From an uncultured delta proteobacterium (GTDB lineage: Bacteria > Bdellovibrionota_C > UBA2361 > CAIXSY01), in the NCBI GenBank assembly GCA_903922175.1, contig CAIXSY010000197.1:1-35375 (forward strand): 35,375 nucleotides of DNA. The letters are read 5' to 3'. Both the position numbers and the translations under genes were made by a program. Below, piece after piece: positions 24,933 to 32,185 of this stretch (positions are counted from its first letter, which is position 1; each line of letters begins with the position of its first letter). The notes below the pieces were generated by a model. The model had not been told where the DNA came from, did not search any database, and saw nothing but the letters and a program-made list of their open reading frames with translations.

Positions 24933-25256
24933 ATGAAACACTTCAGGATTTTACAAGATTATGCTATGCTGCAATCCATGTTAGAGCGAACCTCTGATAA
25001 ATCTTGGGAGCAAGTAAGACAAGCACACCCACATCAGTGGGTGGTGATTGAAGCCCTACGATCTCATTCCAATGCGAGTAAACGCATTGTAGATGCCATT
25101 GAGGTGATAGACACTTTCGACGACAGCGAAAAGGCGCTGCGGGAGTACTTAAGACTTCATAAGCAGGACCGGAGTAAAGAACTCTACGTCGCTCACACCG
25201 ACAAAGAGGCGCTTGATATTACGGAACAGAAATGGCTCGGAATACGTCCTGCATAG
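24933..25256 (+). CDS. Small soluble protein of a conserved hypothetical family
   Basis: From the ATG at 24933 the product is 107 aa. In-frame ATGs at 24966 and 24978 give 96 and 92 aa. The last (MLERTSDKSWEQVRQAHPHQW) looks most family-like, so the start is uncertain. The pattern WEQVRQAHPHQWVVIEAL, then KRIVDAIEVIDTFDDSEKALREYLRLH, ELYVAHTDKEALDI and a terminal QKWLGIRP matches a small family I remember from cyanobacteria and Firmicutes. There it is often paired with a clan AA aspartic protease gene. No such protease is next to it here. The function is unknown. Confidence 0.7.
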   Translation: MKHFRILQDYAMLQSMLERTSDKSWEQVRQAHPHQWVVIEALRSHSNASKRIVDAIEVIDTFDDSEKALREYLRLHKQDRSKELYVAHTDKEALDITEQKWLGIRPA

Positions 25257-25334
25257 TTCCACTGCAAATAATATCATCTTTGCCATTCGTCTCGGCGGTG
25301 AATCTCTCTGTGAGAGATAGGACTATTACTTTAA

Positions 25335-25400
25335 GGAAGCTCTGAAATATTCGTGGTACGGACCGCTAACGCGGCCGCACACGAATATTTCAGAGCTTCC
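25335..25400. repeat. Perfect 21-bp inverted repeat
   Basis: Arms 25335-25355 (starts GGAAGCTCTGAAATATTCGT) and 25380-25400 are exact reverse complements. They enclose 24 GC-rich bases with GCGGCCGC in the middle. It lies in the convergent gap, and the right arm overlaps the TGA of the zinc-ribbon gene. It may be a bidirectional terminator or the remnant of a mobile repeat. No U run is attached. Confidence 0.75.
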
Positions 25401-25683
25401 CTAGAGCGGGCGGGGCCTTGTCTTTGGATTCCGTTCGACTTCCTTCATGATCTTTCCAAATCAGAACGTACCCCGAGCCACACTTAGTGCAAACGCACGG
25501 TGTTACCGTCTCAATGGCACCACCATCCTCGTTGCGAACTGAGTCATATTCCGGCCCTGTTGTCTTGGCAAATACCATTAAGTAATTGCAGATCGGGCAC
25601 CGCTTCGGGCGGTAATTGAGAATCACGGCATATAGAAAAAACGCTACTGCGAAGCCAATTATGGTGATTAAAATAGTTGTCAT
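25390..25683 (-). CDS. Membrane-anchored zinc-ribbon protein
   Basis: The start is taken at ATG 25683 (MTTILITIIGFAVAFFLYAVIL), because the upstream open part (MCRRRHSQN...) is not protein-like. At ~97 aa it has one N-terminal membrane helix (~4-22), then RPKRCPICNYLMVF and, ~35 residues later, TPCVCTKCGSGYVLI. The two CxxC pairs form a probable zinc ribbon facing the cytoplasm or periplasm. The tail is charged. I do not recognise a specific family. It lies 51 bp after the next minus-strand gene and is probably co-transcribed with it. Confidence 0.6.
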   Translation of the reverse strand: MTTILITIIGFAVAFFLYAVILNYRPKRCPICNYLMVFAKTTGPEYDSVRNEDGGAIETVTPCVCTKCGSGYVLIWKDHEGSRTESKDKAPPALGKL

Positions 25684-25733
25684 GCAGAGCTCTATAATGT
25701 TTTGCGAGTGCCGTCGCCGACACAAGCACCCAG

Positions 25734-26042
25734 TTACGAATTACATTTTTCGCTCGCGGGGTCGGCGTCGGCGTCGGCAACCCGCTTTTGTTCTCCCGCT
25801 GCGTCAACTTTACCAGCAACTAATCCCCTCAGGCGAAGCACTTCTGCTGACAACTCGCAAATCACACAATAAATTGAAGCGAAGATGCCCGCACCGAAAA
25901 AACAGCCGAGTAATAAAAACGTTGGTCGATCACTAGGCTCAATCTTAACGATAACAAACGGCAAAATTAGACCGAAACCGATCACTATGGCGGTATAGTA
26001 CAAGCTTTTTTGGCGCGATTTTTTGGCAAACCATTCAATCAT
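25734..26042 (-). CDS. Small membrane protein with two helices
   Basis: The 102-aa product starts MIEWFAKKSRQKS and has two membrane helices, ~15-32 (YYTAIVIGFGLILPFVIV) and ~42-62 (FLLLGCFFGAGIFASIYCVI). A charged cytoplasmic tail contains VADADADPASEK, encoded by three tandem GTCGGC hexamers (25761-25778). AGGA precedes the ATG at good spacing. It looks like the first gene of a two-gene unit with the zinc-ribbon gene. I recognise no family. Confidence 0.55.
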   Translation of the reverse strand: MIEWFAKKSRQKSLYYTAIVIGFGLILPFVIVKIEPSDRPTFLLLGCFFGAGIFASIYCVICELSAEVLRLRGLVAGKVDAAGEQKRVADADADPASEKCNS

Positions 26043-26402
26043 TGCATTCCTCTACTCAAGCGGGAGAACAAGATCATAATCAAGTCCCTCCTCATCCTAC
26101 TCTCTTCTCATAGCTAGTCTACATCTCTTAAACTCTCGTAATTTCAAAGCATTAAATATGCCGACCTGGTTATGTATTCTTCTAAGATCAACGGACTCAA
26201 AGGCGACACGGTGATCCCACCCTATTATGCAATCCACAGTGGCTAGAACAGCAAGGTTATTGGCCAATGGCGGAAACTATTTCCCGGACTACGCGAATAT
26301 AGAGGTAGTGCAAGATCTGTACTTGGCTCGGCTTGCCTGTGAGGTGTTTGCGTGAAAGATTCTCGCACCGAAGGTGGGCTAGGAGCGCGCGCAAGCGCGC
26401 TC
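26043..26402. other. 360-bp gap, mostly featureless
   Basis: The gap between the small membrane protein gene and the response regulator stop contains only a possible 42-aa frame (26227-26355) and a perfect GCAA-loop hairpin at 26380-26405. I see no promoter with confidence. Confidence 0.5.
26227..26355 (+). CDS. Possible 42-aa frame, low support
   Basis: ATG 26227 to TGA 26353-26355 encodes MQSTVARTARLLANGG and then a natural-looking stretch ending in LARLACEVFA. No ribosome binding site or homolog is recognised. It may be a fragment of a lost gene. Confidence 0.2.
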   Translation: MQSTVARTARLLANGGNYFPDYANIEVVQDLYLARLACEVFA

Positions 26403-26405
26403 CTA
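26380..26405. terminator. 11-bp stem hairpin with GCAA tetraloop at the response regulator stop
   Basis: TAGGAGCGCGC (26380-26390), loop GCAA and GCGCGCTCCTA (26395-26405) form a perfect hairpin. Its right arm contains the TAG stop (26403-26405) of the minus-strand response regulator. A GNRA loop and a strong stem would suit RNA 3'-end protection. No U run follows. Confidence 0.6.
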
Positions 26406-27242
26406 CGTCAACCCAGTCCCGCGCTCCAATAGGAGCTCCCGAAGACTATCTGCTTCTTCGCTACTGATGAGGCGCGGGTCTGCGCCGCTGCTAAAAAGCC
26501 GATAGGCCCGACTTACTTCGCGTACGATGTCGTTGCGCTTGGGTGGTTTTACAAGAAAACCGCTCGCTCCAGCCTTAAGACAGTCGATCAGGCAGTCGAC
26601 GGTGCCATAAGCTGTCAGCACCACCACCGGCAGATGCTGCAGCTTTTTGTCGGCGCGGAGCTCACGCAGCATCTCTTCACCGGTCATACGCGGCATACGA
26701 ATGTCGGTCAGAACACAGGAGAAATGCTGCGGATCTTTACCCAACAGATCAAGTGCCTCGCGCGCCGACCTTACCCCTTCCACCGAGGGGAAGCCGAGGC
26801 TTTCCACATAGGCGCAGATAATGTCACGCGGCGAATCAAGGTCTTCCACTACAAGAATGCGAAAATTCTCACTCTTAATGCTGCCAGAGGGTTTTACATT
26901 CAGCAAAATGCGCTCGATCTGAAGGAGCGCAGCTGGTCCAGCAGCTACATCGGCGCCAAAAAGCCGAGCCCGCCGATTCACCACGCCGGCCCCCGCAGCA
27001 AAATCATAGACGACAAGCGGTGCAAGTGGGTTAGCGCGCCACAAGAGGTCCGCCAGCGGCTGTTGACTTTCGATAGAGGCGCCACTGGGAACGCAGACTG
27101 CATCGAAGGACTTGAGCTTAATCCATTCGATAGCCAAGGGCATCTCAAAAATACACTTCACCCGAAAGCCGAGGCGCTTAGCCAGCTCTTCAATCTCAAA
27201 AGCACTTTTACTGTCTCCGCCAAGGAGTAGTAGATCTGGCAT
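26403..27242 (-). CDS. Response regulator with degenerate N-terminal and intact C-terminal receiver domain
   Basis: The 279-aa protein has two receiver-like halves. Residues 1-120 fold like a receiver (LLLLGGDSKSAFEIEELAKRLGF...), but the acidic pair and phospho-Asp are missing, so it is a pseudo-receiver. Residues ~126-245 are a canonical receiver: RILVVEDLD (acidic pair Glu133/Asp134), the phosphoacceptor Asp180 in LTDIRMP, Thr210 in LTAYG and Lys232 in VKPP. There is no DNA-binding or enzymatic output domain. It thus acts as a phosphorelay or protein-binding relay. An Hpt gene lies upstream on the same strand, which supports a phosphotransfer pair. The sensor kinase is not in the window. 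Confidence 0.92.
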   Translation of the reverse strand: MPDLLLLGGDSKSAFEIEELAKRLGFRVKCIFEMPLAIEWIKLKSFDAVCVPSGASIESQQPLADLLWRANPLAPLVVYDFAAGAGVVNRRARLFGADVAAGPAALLQIERILLNVKPSGSIKSENFRILVVEDLDSPRDIICAYVESLGFPSVEGVRSAREALDLLGKDPQHFSCVLTDIRMPRMTGEEMLRELRADKKLQHLPVVVLTAYGTVDCLIDCLKAGASGFLVKPPKRNDIVREVSRAYRLFSSGADPRLISSEEADSLRELLLERGTGLT

Positions 27243-27247
27243 ATCTT

Positions 27248-27332
27248 CCTAGCGAGGCACGCCTCGGGGACTTACAGGCATCTTCCCGTGCAGGTGCACG
27301 GGAGAACGCTCGTTGGTCTGAGGCAAAGCCTC
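27248..27332. repeat. Family 2 repeat pair in inverted orientation plus CCCGTGCAGGTGCACGGG
   Basis: The left unit 27248-27266 (CCTAGCGAGGCACGCCTCG), the palindrome CCCGTGCAGGTGCACGGG (27285-27302; arms of 8 bp around GG) and the right unit 27302-27332 form one symmetrical structure. It sits in the gap between the Hpt and response regulator genes. The same words occur at 4287-4339 and 18641-18674. Confidence 0.7.
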
Positions 27333-27372
27333 CCTTACAGAATATATCGACCAACCAGAGACTTTCCTGGAT

Positions 27373-27687
27373 CTATGTCACCGGACTTGGAAGATGTTCA
27401 ATCTGATCTTCCAAACTAGCCATAAGTATCTGTATCTGTTCTGTTTTGCCAACAAGTCCAGGGGGGCCCTGCTTGACCAGGCACTCCAATTCCCCGGCTA
27501 CCTCGGATAAGCGGGTTAACCCGAAGAACCCAGCCCCACCTTTAAAACGATGGAAAACAACGCGAAGCTCGGCCAGCTCTGCATCGCCGAGGTGTGGGAG
27601 GCGAGCGAGGATCTCCTTACTTCGACCAAGCTGCCCAGCAGACTCGGATCGGAAGATGGCATAGGCTTTGGTTGTGATGGGATCCAC
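27373..27687 (-). CDS. Hpt (histidine phosphotransfer) domain protein
   Basis: I start at GTG 27687. AAGGA lies 6 bp upstream, and the longer frame would run into the palindrome at 27732-27812. The 104-aa protein is essentially one Hpt helical bundle. The phospho-His is His46 in FHRFKGGAGFFGLTRLSEV, matching H-x-x-K-G-x-x-x-x-x-G. Hpt proteins carry phosphate between receivers in relays. It precedes the response regulator with a 130-bp gap and is probably functionally linked to it. The C-terminal part (ELECLVKQG...LEDQIEHLP) completes the bundle. Confidence 0.87.
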   Translation of the reverse strand: MDPITTKAYAIFRSESAGQLGRSKEILARLPHLGDAELAELRVVFHRFKGGAGFFGLTRLSEVAGELECLVKQGPPGLVGKTEQIQILMASLEDQIEHLPSPVT

Positions 27688-27731
27688 TGGTTTTCCTTGT
27701 AATTGCCCAAAGGGTTCGGGTAAATGGGTTT

Positions 27732-27812
27732 CCCGTGCACCTGCACCTGCACGCAAACGTACCCGCCTTCATTCGGGCACGGGAACGTTTACGTGACGTG
27801 CAGGTGCACGGG
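27732..27812. repeat. Nested inverted repeat upstream of the Hpt gene
   Basis: CCCGTGCACCTGCAC (27732-27746) and GTGCAGGTGCACGGG (27798-27812) are a perfect 15-bp inverted repeat. An inner imperfect palindrome follows (GCAAACGTACCCG.../...CGGGAACGTTTACG). The CCCGTGCAC words are shared with 4324-4339 and 27285-27302. It could contain the operator or promoter of the Hpt gene or just be another REP-like copy. Confidence 0.7.
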
Positions 27813-27992
27813 TTTTATCCAGAGTTAAGGAGCAAGGCCCCCTCCGCTAACACCCCGAATAGATATACCCTATTCTACTGCACCCCAGGGTGGAAGGCCC
27901 CCACTTTCCTTATTAGTGAATATGAATTACTAATGTATAAGGGCGTCTAAGATAAGGCTCTGAATTTTCTCCTCTTTTGTTTGGAAGGTACT

Positions 27993-29144
27993 ATGAAGAA
28001 AGCTATTCCAGTAATTGCAGTGCTGATAATTGCAGCGGTTGTATTCTACTTTATCAATTCAAGCACATCACTTACCGGCCCTACGGCAACACAGCCAAAG
28101 ACTGCCAAGGTTCAAACGTCAACACCATCGTCACCCGGAGGTGAAAACAGTGTCGTTGTTCAACCTGGTACAGCAGATACCAAGGCCGCCAAAGTTGATG
28201 GTGAGTCAGATACCGAAGAGAGCGAGGCCCAGGAGAAGAGCGCCCTTGAATCCTATAAAACAGCCGATGATGCCTTTAAGGCGATTCGCGCTGGCGCCGT
28301 TGATTTTGATGATCGCATCTTAGAGCAGTTTACAGAGCTGGGCGAGGACTGCTCATGGTGTGATCAAGTTTACACCCAAGTGAAAGAGATGATGCTGACT
28401 CCAGAAACACCAGCGGAGCAGAGAAGCTACTATGCCGAACTTTTAGCCGTCAGCGGACGCGTTTCGAATGTCACAGCACTGGTTGACGCGATCAAGGCAG
28501 CCCCGAATCAGGAAACAGCCGATTCGCTGAGCGAAGCCCTTGAGCTTACCGTTGGCAAAAATGATGTAACCCAGTACCTCGGCGACCAATTAAGCACATC
28601 CGGTGACAGCCTTAAGGAGTCTTTGGTTGCTGCTCTAACGAACCAGGGAACACGCCTCGCTGCCGACATCCTCTATAAAGCCACGGTCGAGAAGGGCGAC
28701 CCCGATGGCTTTTACGCACTCGGCATCGGTCTTGGCGAACTCGTGCCCGATGAGTCGAGCATGCCGTACTTGCAAGAGCTGGCGCTTAAACGCGATCAGT
28801 ACTCGCACCTAGCGATTAAGTCGATGCTTAACGGCGGTATCGATGGTCTTAAACTGGTGATGAACACCATCACCAACTCCCCCAATCCTGAGTTTGACCA
28901 AAAGATGCTCAAGGACGCCATCGACCATGTCCCCTACGATGACGATACCCGCGACTACCTCAACAAGATTATCGACACCAGTAAGGATCCCCTGGCCGTT
29001 AAATTTGCCAAAGATATCGTCGAGAGCATGAAAAGCACTGATACCAATGACTCAACGGACAGCACCGAGGAAGAGGCTCCGATGAGCACACAGCCTCCGA
29101 CTGCGTCTGCTCAGACCGGGGCACCGGCTCAACCGAAGAAATAG
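27993..29144 (+). CDS. Hypothetical membrane-anchored helical protein
   Basis: The start is ATG 27993, with GGAAGG 4 bp upstream. A frame open a few codons earlier is not used. The 383-aa protein has an N-terminal anchor (~4-20: AIPVIAVLIIAAVVFYF), a Ser/Thr/Pro-rich linker and a large helical part with repeated short helices (SYYAELLAVSGRVSNVTAL; ADSLSEALELTVGKN; LAADILYKATVEKG). That pattern is like HEAT- or TPR-type scaffolds, but I cannot assign it. The C-terminus is Ser/Thr/Pro/Gln-rich. It is followed 67 bp later by the GDP-fucose synthase gene. The role is unknown. Confidence 0.6.
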   Translation: MKKAIPVIAVLIIAAVVFYFINSSTSLTGPTATQPKTAKVQTSTPSSPGGENSVVVQPGTADTKAAKVDGESDTEESEAQEKSALESYKTADDAFKAIRAGAVDFDDRILEQFTELGEDCSWCDQVYTQVKEMMLTPETPAEQRSYYAELLAVSGRVSNVTALVDAIKAAPNQETADSLSEALELTVGKNDVTQYLGDQLSTSGDSLKESLVAALTNQGTRLAADILYKATVEKGDPDGFYALGIGLGELVPDESSMPYLQELALKRDQYSHLAIKSMLNGGIDGLKLVMNTITNSPNPEFDQKMLKDAIDHVPYDDDTRDYLNKIIDTSKDPLAVKFAKDIVESMKSTDTNDSTDSTEEEAPMSTQPPTASAQTGAPAQPKK

Positions 29145-29211
29145 GGGCTGCGGAAATTTCGACTACTGGCCAATAGGGCCGCTGTCGACTCGTCGAGGGG
29201 TTAGGCACTAA

Positions 29212-30156
29212 ATGGAGCAGATCCGATCTGCGAGCAAGATTTGGGTCGCTGGGCACCGCGGCCTCGTCGGATCGGCGATTCTGCGCGCCCTGGCTCGTCA
29301 GGGATTTAACAACGTCGTCTATCGCTCTCACCAGGAGCTCGACCTAATCAATCAAAGCGCCGTCGAGAGTTTTTACCGTACGGAATCACCGCAGTTCGTC
29401 TTTGTCGCCGCCGCCAAGGTAGGCGGCATCCTCTTCAATCAGAACTATCAAGCCGATTTTCTATATGAGAATCTGGCCATTGCTTCGAATATAATACACG
29501 GCGCAGCCGAGTTCGGCGTGGCTAAGCTGCTCTACCTCGGAAGTTCGTGCATCTACCCCAAGCTCGCCCCACAACCGATCAAAGAGGAGAGCTTGCTCAG
29601 CGGCGCACTAGAACCGACCAACGAAGGCTACGCACTAGCCAAGATCGCTGGACTAAAACTCTGCGAAAAATACCACCTGCAATACGAAAAGCGCTTTATT
29701 TCGGCCATGCCAACGAATCTCTATGGCCCGCATGACAACTTTCACCCTCACCACTCCCACGTCATCCCCGGTATGATGCGACGCTTTCATGAAGCCAAGC
29801 TGCGTGCCGACCGCGAGGTCGTTATTTGGGGAAGCGGAACGCCACGCCGCGAGTTTCTCTTTGTCGACGATCTCGCTGATGCTCTCGTCCTTCTGATGCA
29901 AGGCTACGAAGAGGTTATGCACATTAATGTGGGTAGCGGTGAGGAGATTACCATCCTCGAGCTCGCACAACTGATGAAAGAGACCGTTGGATTTGGCGGC
30001 ACGATCTCCTGCGACAGCACCAAGCCAGACGGGACACCGCGAAAGGTGATGGATGTCTCGCGCATCAATGCGCTCGGCTGGAAGGCTAAAACTCCCCTTC
30101 GAGAGGGCCTGCGCATTGCTTACCAGTGGGCGCTGGAGAATAAAGTGTTTGAGTAA
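29212..30156 (+). CDS. fcl: GDP-L-fucose synthase
   Basis: This NADPH-dependent epimerase/reductase makes GDP-L-fucose from GDP-4-keto-6-deoxymannose. The 314-aa protein has [10 protein letters not shown] (14-23) for NADP binding, the catalytic SSCIYP (111-116), and Y140-x3-K144 in GYALAKIAG. It also has the family segments [22 protein letters not shown] and [13 protein letters not shown]. Length is normal. The start at ATG 29212 has no strong ribosome binding site. The neighbours (galE and a methyltransferase) suggest a sugar-nucleotide set for surface polysaccharide. No GMD gene is in view. Confidence 0.95.
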   Translation: MEQIRSASKIWVAGHRGLVGSAILRALARQGFNNVVYRSHQELDLINQSAVESFYRTESPQFVFVAAAKVGGILFNQNYQADFLYENLAIASNIIHGAAEFGVAKLLYLGSSCIYPKLAPQPIKEESLLSGALEPTNEGYALAKIAGLKLCEKYHLQYEKRFISAMPTNLYGPHDNFHPHHSHVIPGMMRRFHEAKLRADREVVIWGSGTPRREFLFVDDLADALVLLMQGYEEVMHINVGSGEEITILELAQLMKETVGFGGTISCDSTKPDGTPRKVMDVSRINALGWKAKTPLREGLRIAYQWALENKVFE

Positions 30157-30194
30157 CATAACTTCTCTCCCTGTACAGATAGGAGGAGTGCGGT

Positions 30195-30325
30195 GGGCTG
30201 CGGCTGGGAGCTGCAGCTGCATTAGGTGCAGTCAGCAGAATGCTGATGGCAGATCTCTGAAAACGGCTAGCAGCCAGGCGGCACGAGGCACTTTCCGCCA
30301 GAATGCGCGGGTACAGCTTAACAAG
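30195..30325 (-). repeat. Dispersed repeat family 1, copy D (reverse)
   Basis: The reverse complement includes ACCCGCGCATTCTGGCGGAA and later TTTTCAGAGATCTGCCATCAG. These match copies A and B at 60-80% by eye. It lies between fcl and galE, so a galE promoter would have to be inside or next to it. Confidence 0.6.
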
Positions 30326-30374
30326 GGAGTTACCCCCGATTGAACTCTTCCCCCTTTTCCGCTAGCCTCCCCTC

Positions 30375-31385
30375 GTGACTACGACATCAACCAAACCAAC
30401 CATCCTCCTGACCGGCGGCGCCGGCTACATCGGCAGCTGCACAGCTCTTTGTCTACGCGATGCAGGGTATGCAGTAGTCATCTTGGATAACCTATCAAGG
30501 GGCCATAAAGAAACCATCGAGGCACTCAATCTGCCGTTTATCGAGGGATCGGTTGGTGACACCGCCCTCGTTCAATCACTCTGCAAAAAATACCAGCCGC
30601 AAGCGGTCGTCCACTTTGCGGCGTTAGCCTACGTCGGCGAATCGGTGCACGATCCCGAAAAGTACTTTCTCAACAACACCCGTGACACGCTCAATTTTCT
30701 TTCGGCACTACGCGCCGGAGGCGTCTCGCGCTTCGTTTTCTCATCGACCTGCGCCACGTATGGTATCGTCCCCTCGCCCATAGCCGAGACCAGCTCACAA
30801 ACACCGGTTAACCCCTATGGCCGCACAAAGTTGGCGGTCGAATTCGCCATCAAAGACTACGGCGCGGCCTACAATTTCCCGCACGTAATTTTTCGCTACT
30901 TTAATGTCGCCGGATGCCACCATTCCCAGCTTGTTGGTGAGCGTCACGACCCAGAAACGCACCTTATTCCGCGAGCGATCCTGGCCACGCAGGGAGAGCC
31001 GCCTCTCGATCTCTTCGGCACGGACTATCCCACCCCCGACGGCACATGCATCCGCGACTACATCCATGTCGAGGACGTCGCCGCTGCCCATGTGCAGGCC
31101 GTCGCCTACCTCCTCGGCGGCGGCCCCTCACAGATCCTCAATATAGGCACCGGCCAAGGCCACTCCGTACGAGAGGTTATCGGTATGGTAGAGAAGATCT
31201 CGGGCAAACAGGTCCCCGTAATCGTGGCCCCACGCCGCGCCGGCGACCCGCCAGAGCTTATTGCCGCGCCTGGCAAAATACAGCAATGCCTCGGCTGGAC
31301 CCCAAAATGCTCCAGCCTTGAGAACATCGTCTCTTCGGCCCATAGCTGGTACTTACGACAGGCAAATCGTGCCGGGAAGCACTAA
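30375..31385 (+). CDS. galE: UDP-glucose 4-epimerase
   Basis: GalE interconverts UDP-glucose and UDP-galactose in the cytoplasm. The start is GTG 30375. The 336-aa protein has GGAGYIGSCTALCL (14-27) for NAD binding, FAALAYVGES, the catalytic S124-T125 (SSTCATYG) and Y148-GRT-K152. The family segment FRYFNVAGC is followed by GTDYPTPDGTCIRDYIHVEDVA. All motifs are complete. The following methyltransferase gene begins 2 bp after its stop, so the two are co-transcribed. It likely supplies UDP-galactose for surface glycans. Confidence 0.95.
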   Translation: MTTTSTKPTILLTGGAGYIGSCTALCLRDAGYAVVILDNLSRGHKETIEALNLPFIEGSVGDTALVQSLCKKYQPQAVVHFAALAYVGESVHDPEKYFLNNTRDTLNFLSALRAGGVSRFVFSSTCATYGIVPSPIAETSSQTPVNPYGRTKLAVEFAIKDYGAAYNFPHVIFRYFNVAGCHHSQLVGERHDPETHLIPRAILATQGEPPLDLFGTDYPTPDGTCIRDYIHVEDVAAAHVQAVAYLLGGGPSQILNIGTGQGHSVREVIGMVEKISGKQVPVIVAPRRAGDPPELIAAPGKIQQCLGWTPKCSSLENIVSSAHSWYLRQANRAGKH

Positions 31386-31387
31386 CG

Positions 31388-32185
31388 ATGTCGACAGCAG
31401 CTTCTACTTTGGTAATACCTGAGAACCTCGACTCCCCAGAAACCACTGAGGCGCATAATCGCCTCATTCGGAGCAAGCCATTCCTGCGTAAGATCTATGA
31501 GGACTATTACCGTTTTTTAGCCACACGCCTAAACACAGCCGCAGCGGGACCATGCATAGAGATTGGCAGCGGTGGCGGATTTATTCGCGACCTAATCCCA
31601 GACGTTATCTGCTCCGACCTCGTACGGGTGTCCTCCGTCCAGATGACCTTTTCAGCGCTTGAGCTCCCCTTTCAGACACAGTCCCTTGGGGCGATCTGCA
31701 TGATCAACGTCCTTCACCACCTTGCACGACCGCGCTCATTTTTCGCCGAAGCTTCGCGCTGCCTGATGCCCGGAGGAAAGGTGCTGATGATTGAACCGGC
31801 GCACACCCAATTCTCTCGCTTTATATTCCAGAACTTTCACCACGAGCCCTTCGTGCCCGAGCAGCAAGCGTGGGAACTCCCCCCCGGCGGGCGGATGACG
31901 AGTGCCAATGATGCCCTACCCTGGATAATCTTTTCGCGTGATCGAGATACATTCGAACGTGAGTTTCCAGAGCTTCGTATTGCACAGGTCAACCTGATCC
32001 ACCCTCTGCGCTACCTGATTAGCGGCGGACTATCCCGCCACTCGCTCCTCCCCGCGCAATTATACCCAGCGGTTGATCTTATCGAACGCCTCATAAGTCC
32101 GCTTAATCCGTTGCTGGCGATGTTTATGCAGATTGAGTTGCAAAAAAATCCCCTGCCTACTGCAGCCGCCTCTTCAGATACGTGA
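31388..32185 (+). CDS. Class I SAM-dependent methyltransferase (surface-glycan context)
   Basis: The 265-aa protein has SAM motif I CIEIGSGGGF (56-65), VICSDLVR, and INVLHHLARPRSFFAEASRCLMPGGKVLMIEP, the typical Methyltransf_11 block. The C-terminal part is long and hydrophobic (LRYLISGGLSRHSLLPAQLYPAVDLIERLISPL), suggesting contact with a membrane or a lipid-linked substrate. It begins 2 bp after galE, so the pair is co-expressed. A sugar or lipid-linked glycan may be methylated. The end overlaps the convergent large secreted-protein gene by 29 bp. Confidence 0.87.
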   Translation: MSTAASTLVIPENLDSPETTEAHNRLIRSKPFLRKIYEDYYRFLATRLNTAAAGPCIEIGSGGGFIRDLIPDVICSDLVRVSSVQMTFSALELPFQTQSLGAICMINVLHHLARPRSFFAEASRCLMPGGKVLMIEPAHTQFSRFIFQNFHHEPFVPEQQAWELPPGGRMTSANDALPWIIFSRDRDTFEREFPELRIAQVNLIHPLRYLISGGLSRHSLLPAQLYPAVDLIERLISPLNPLLAMFMQIELQKNPLPTAAASSDT

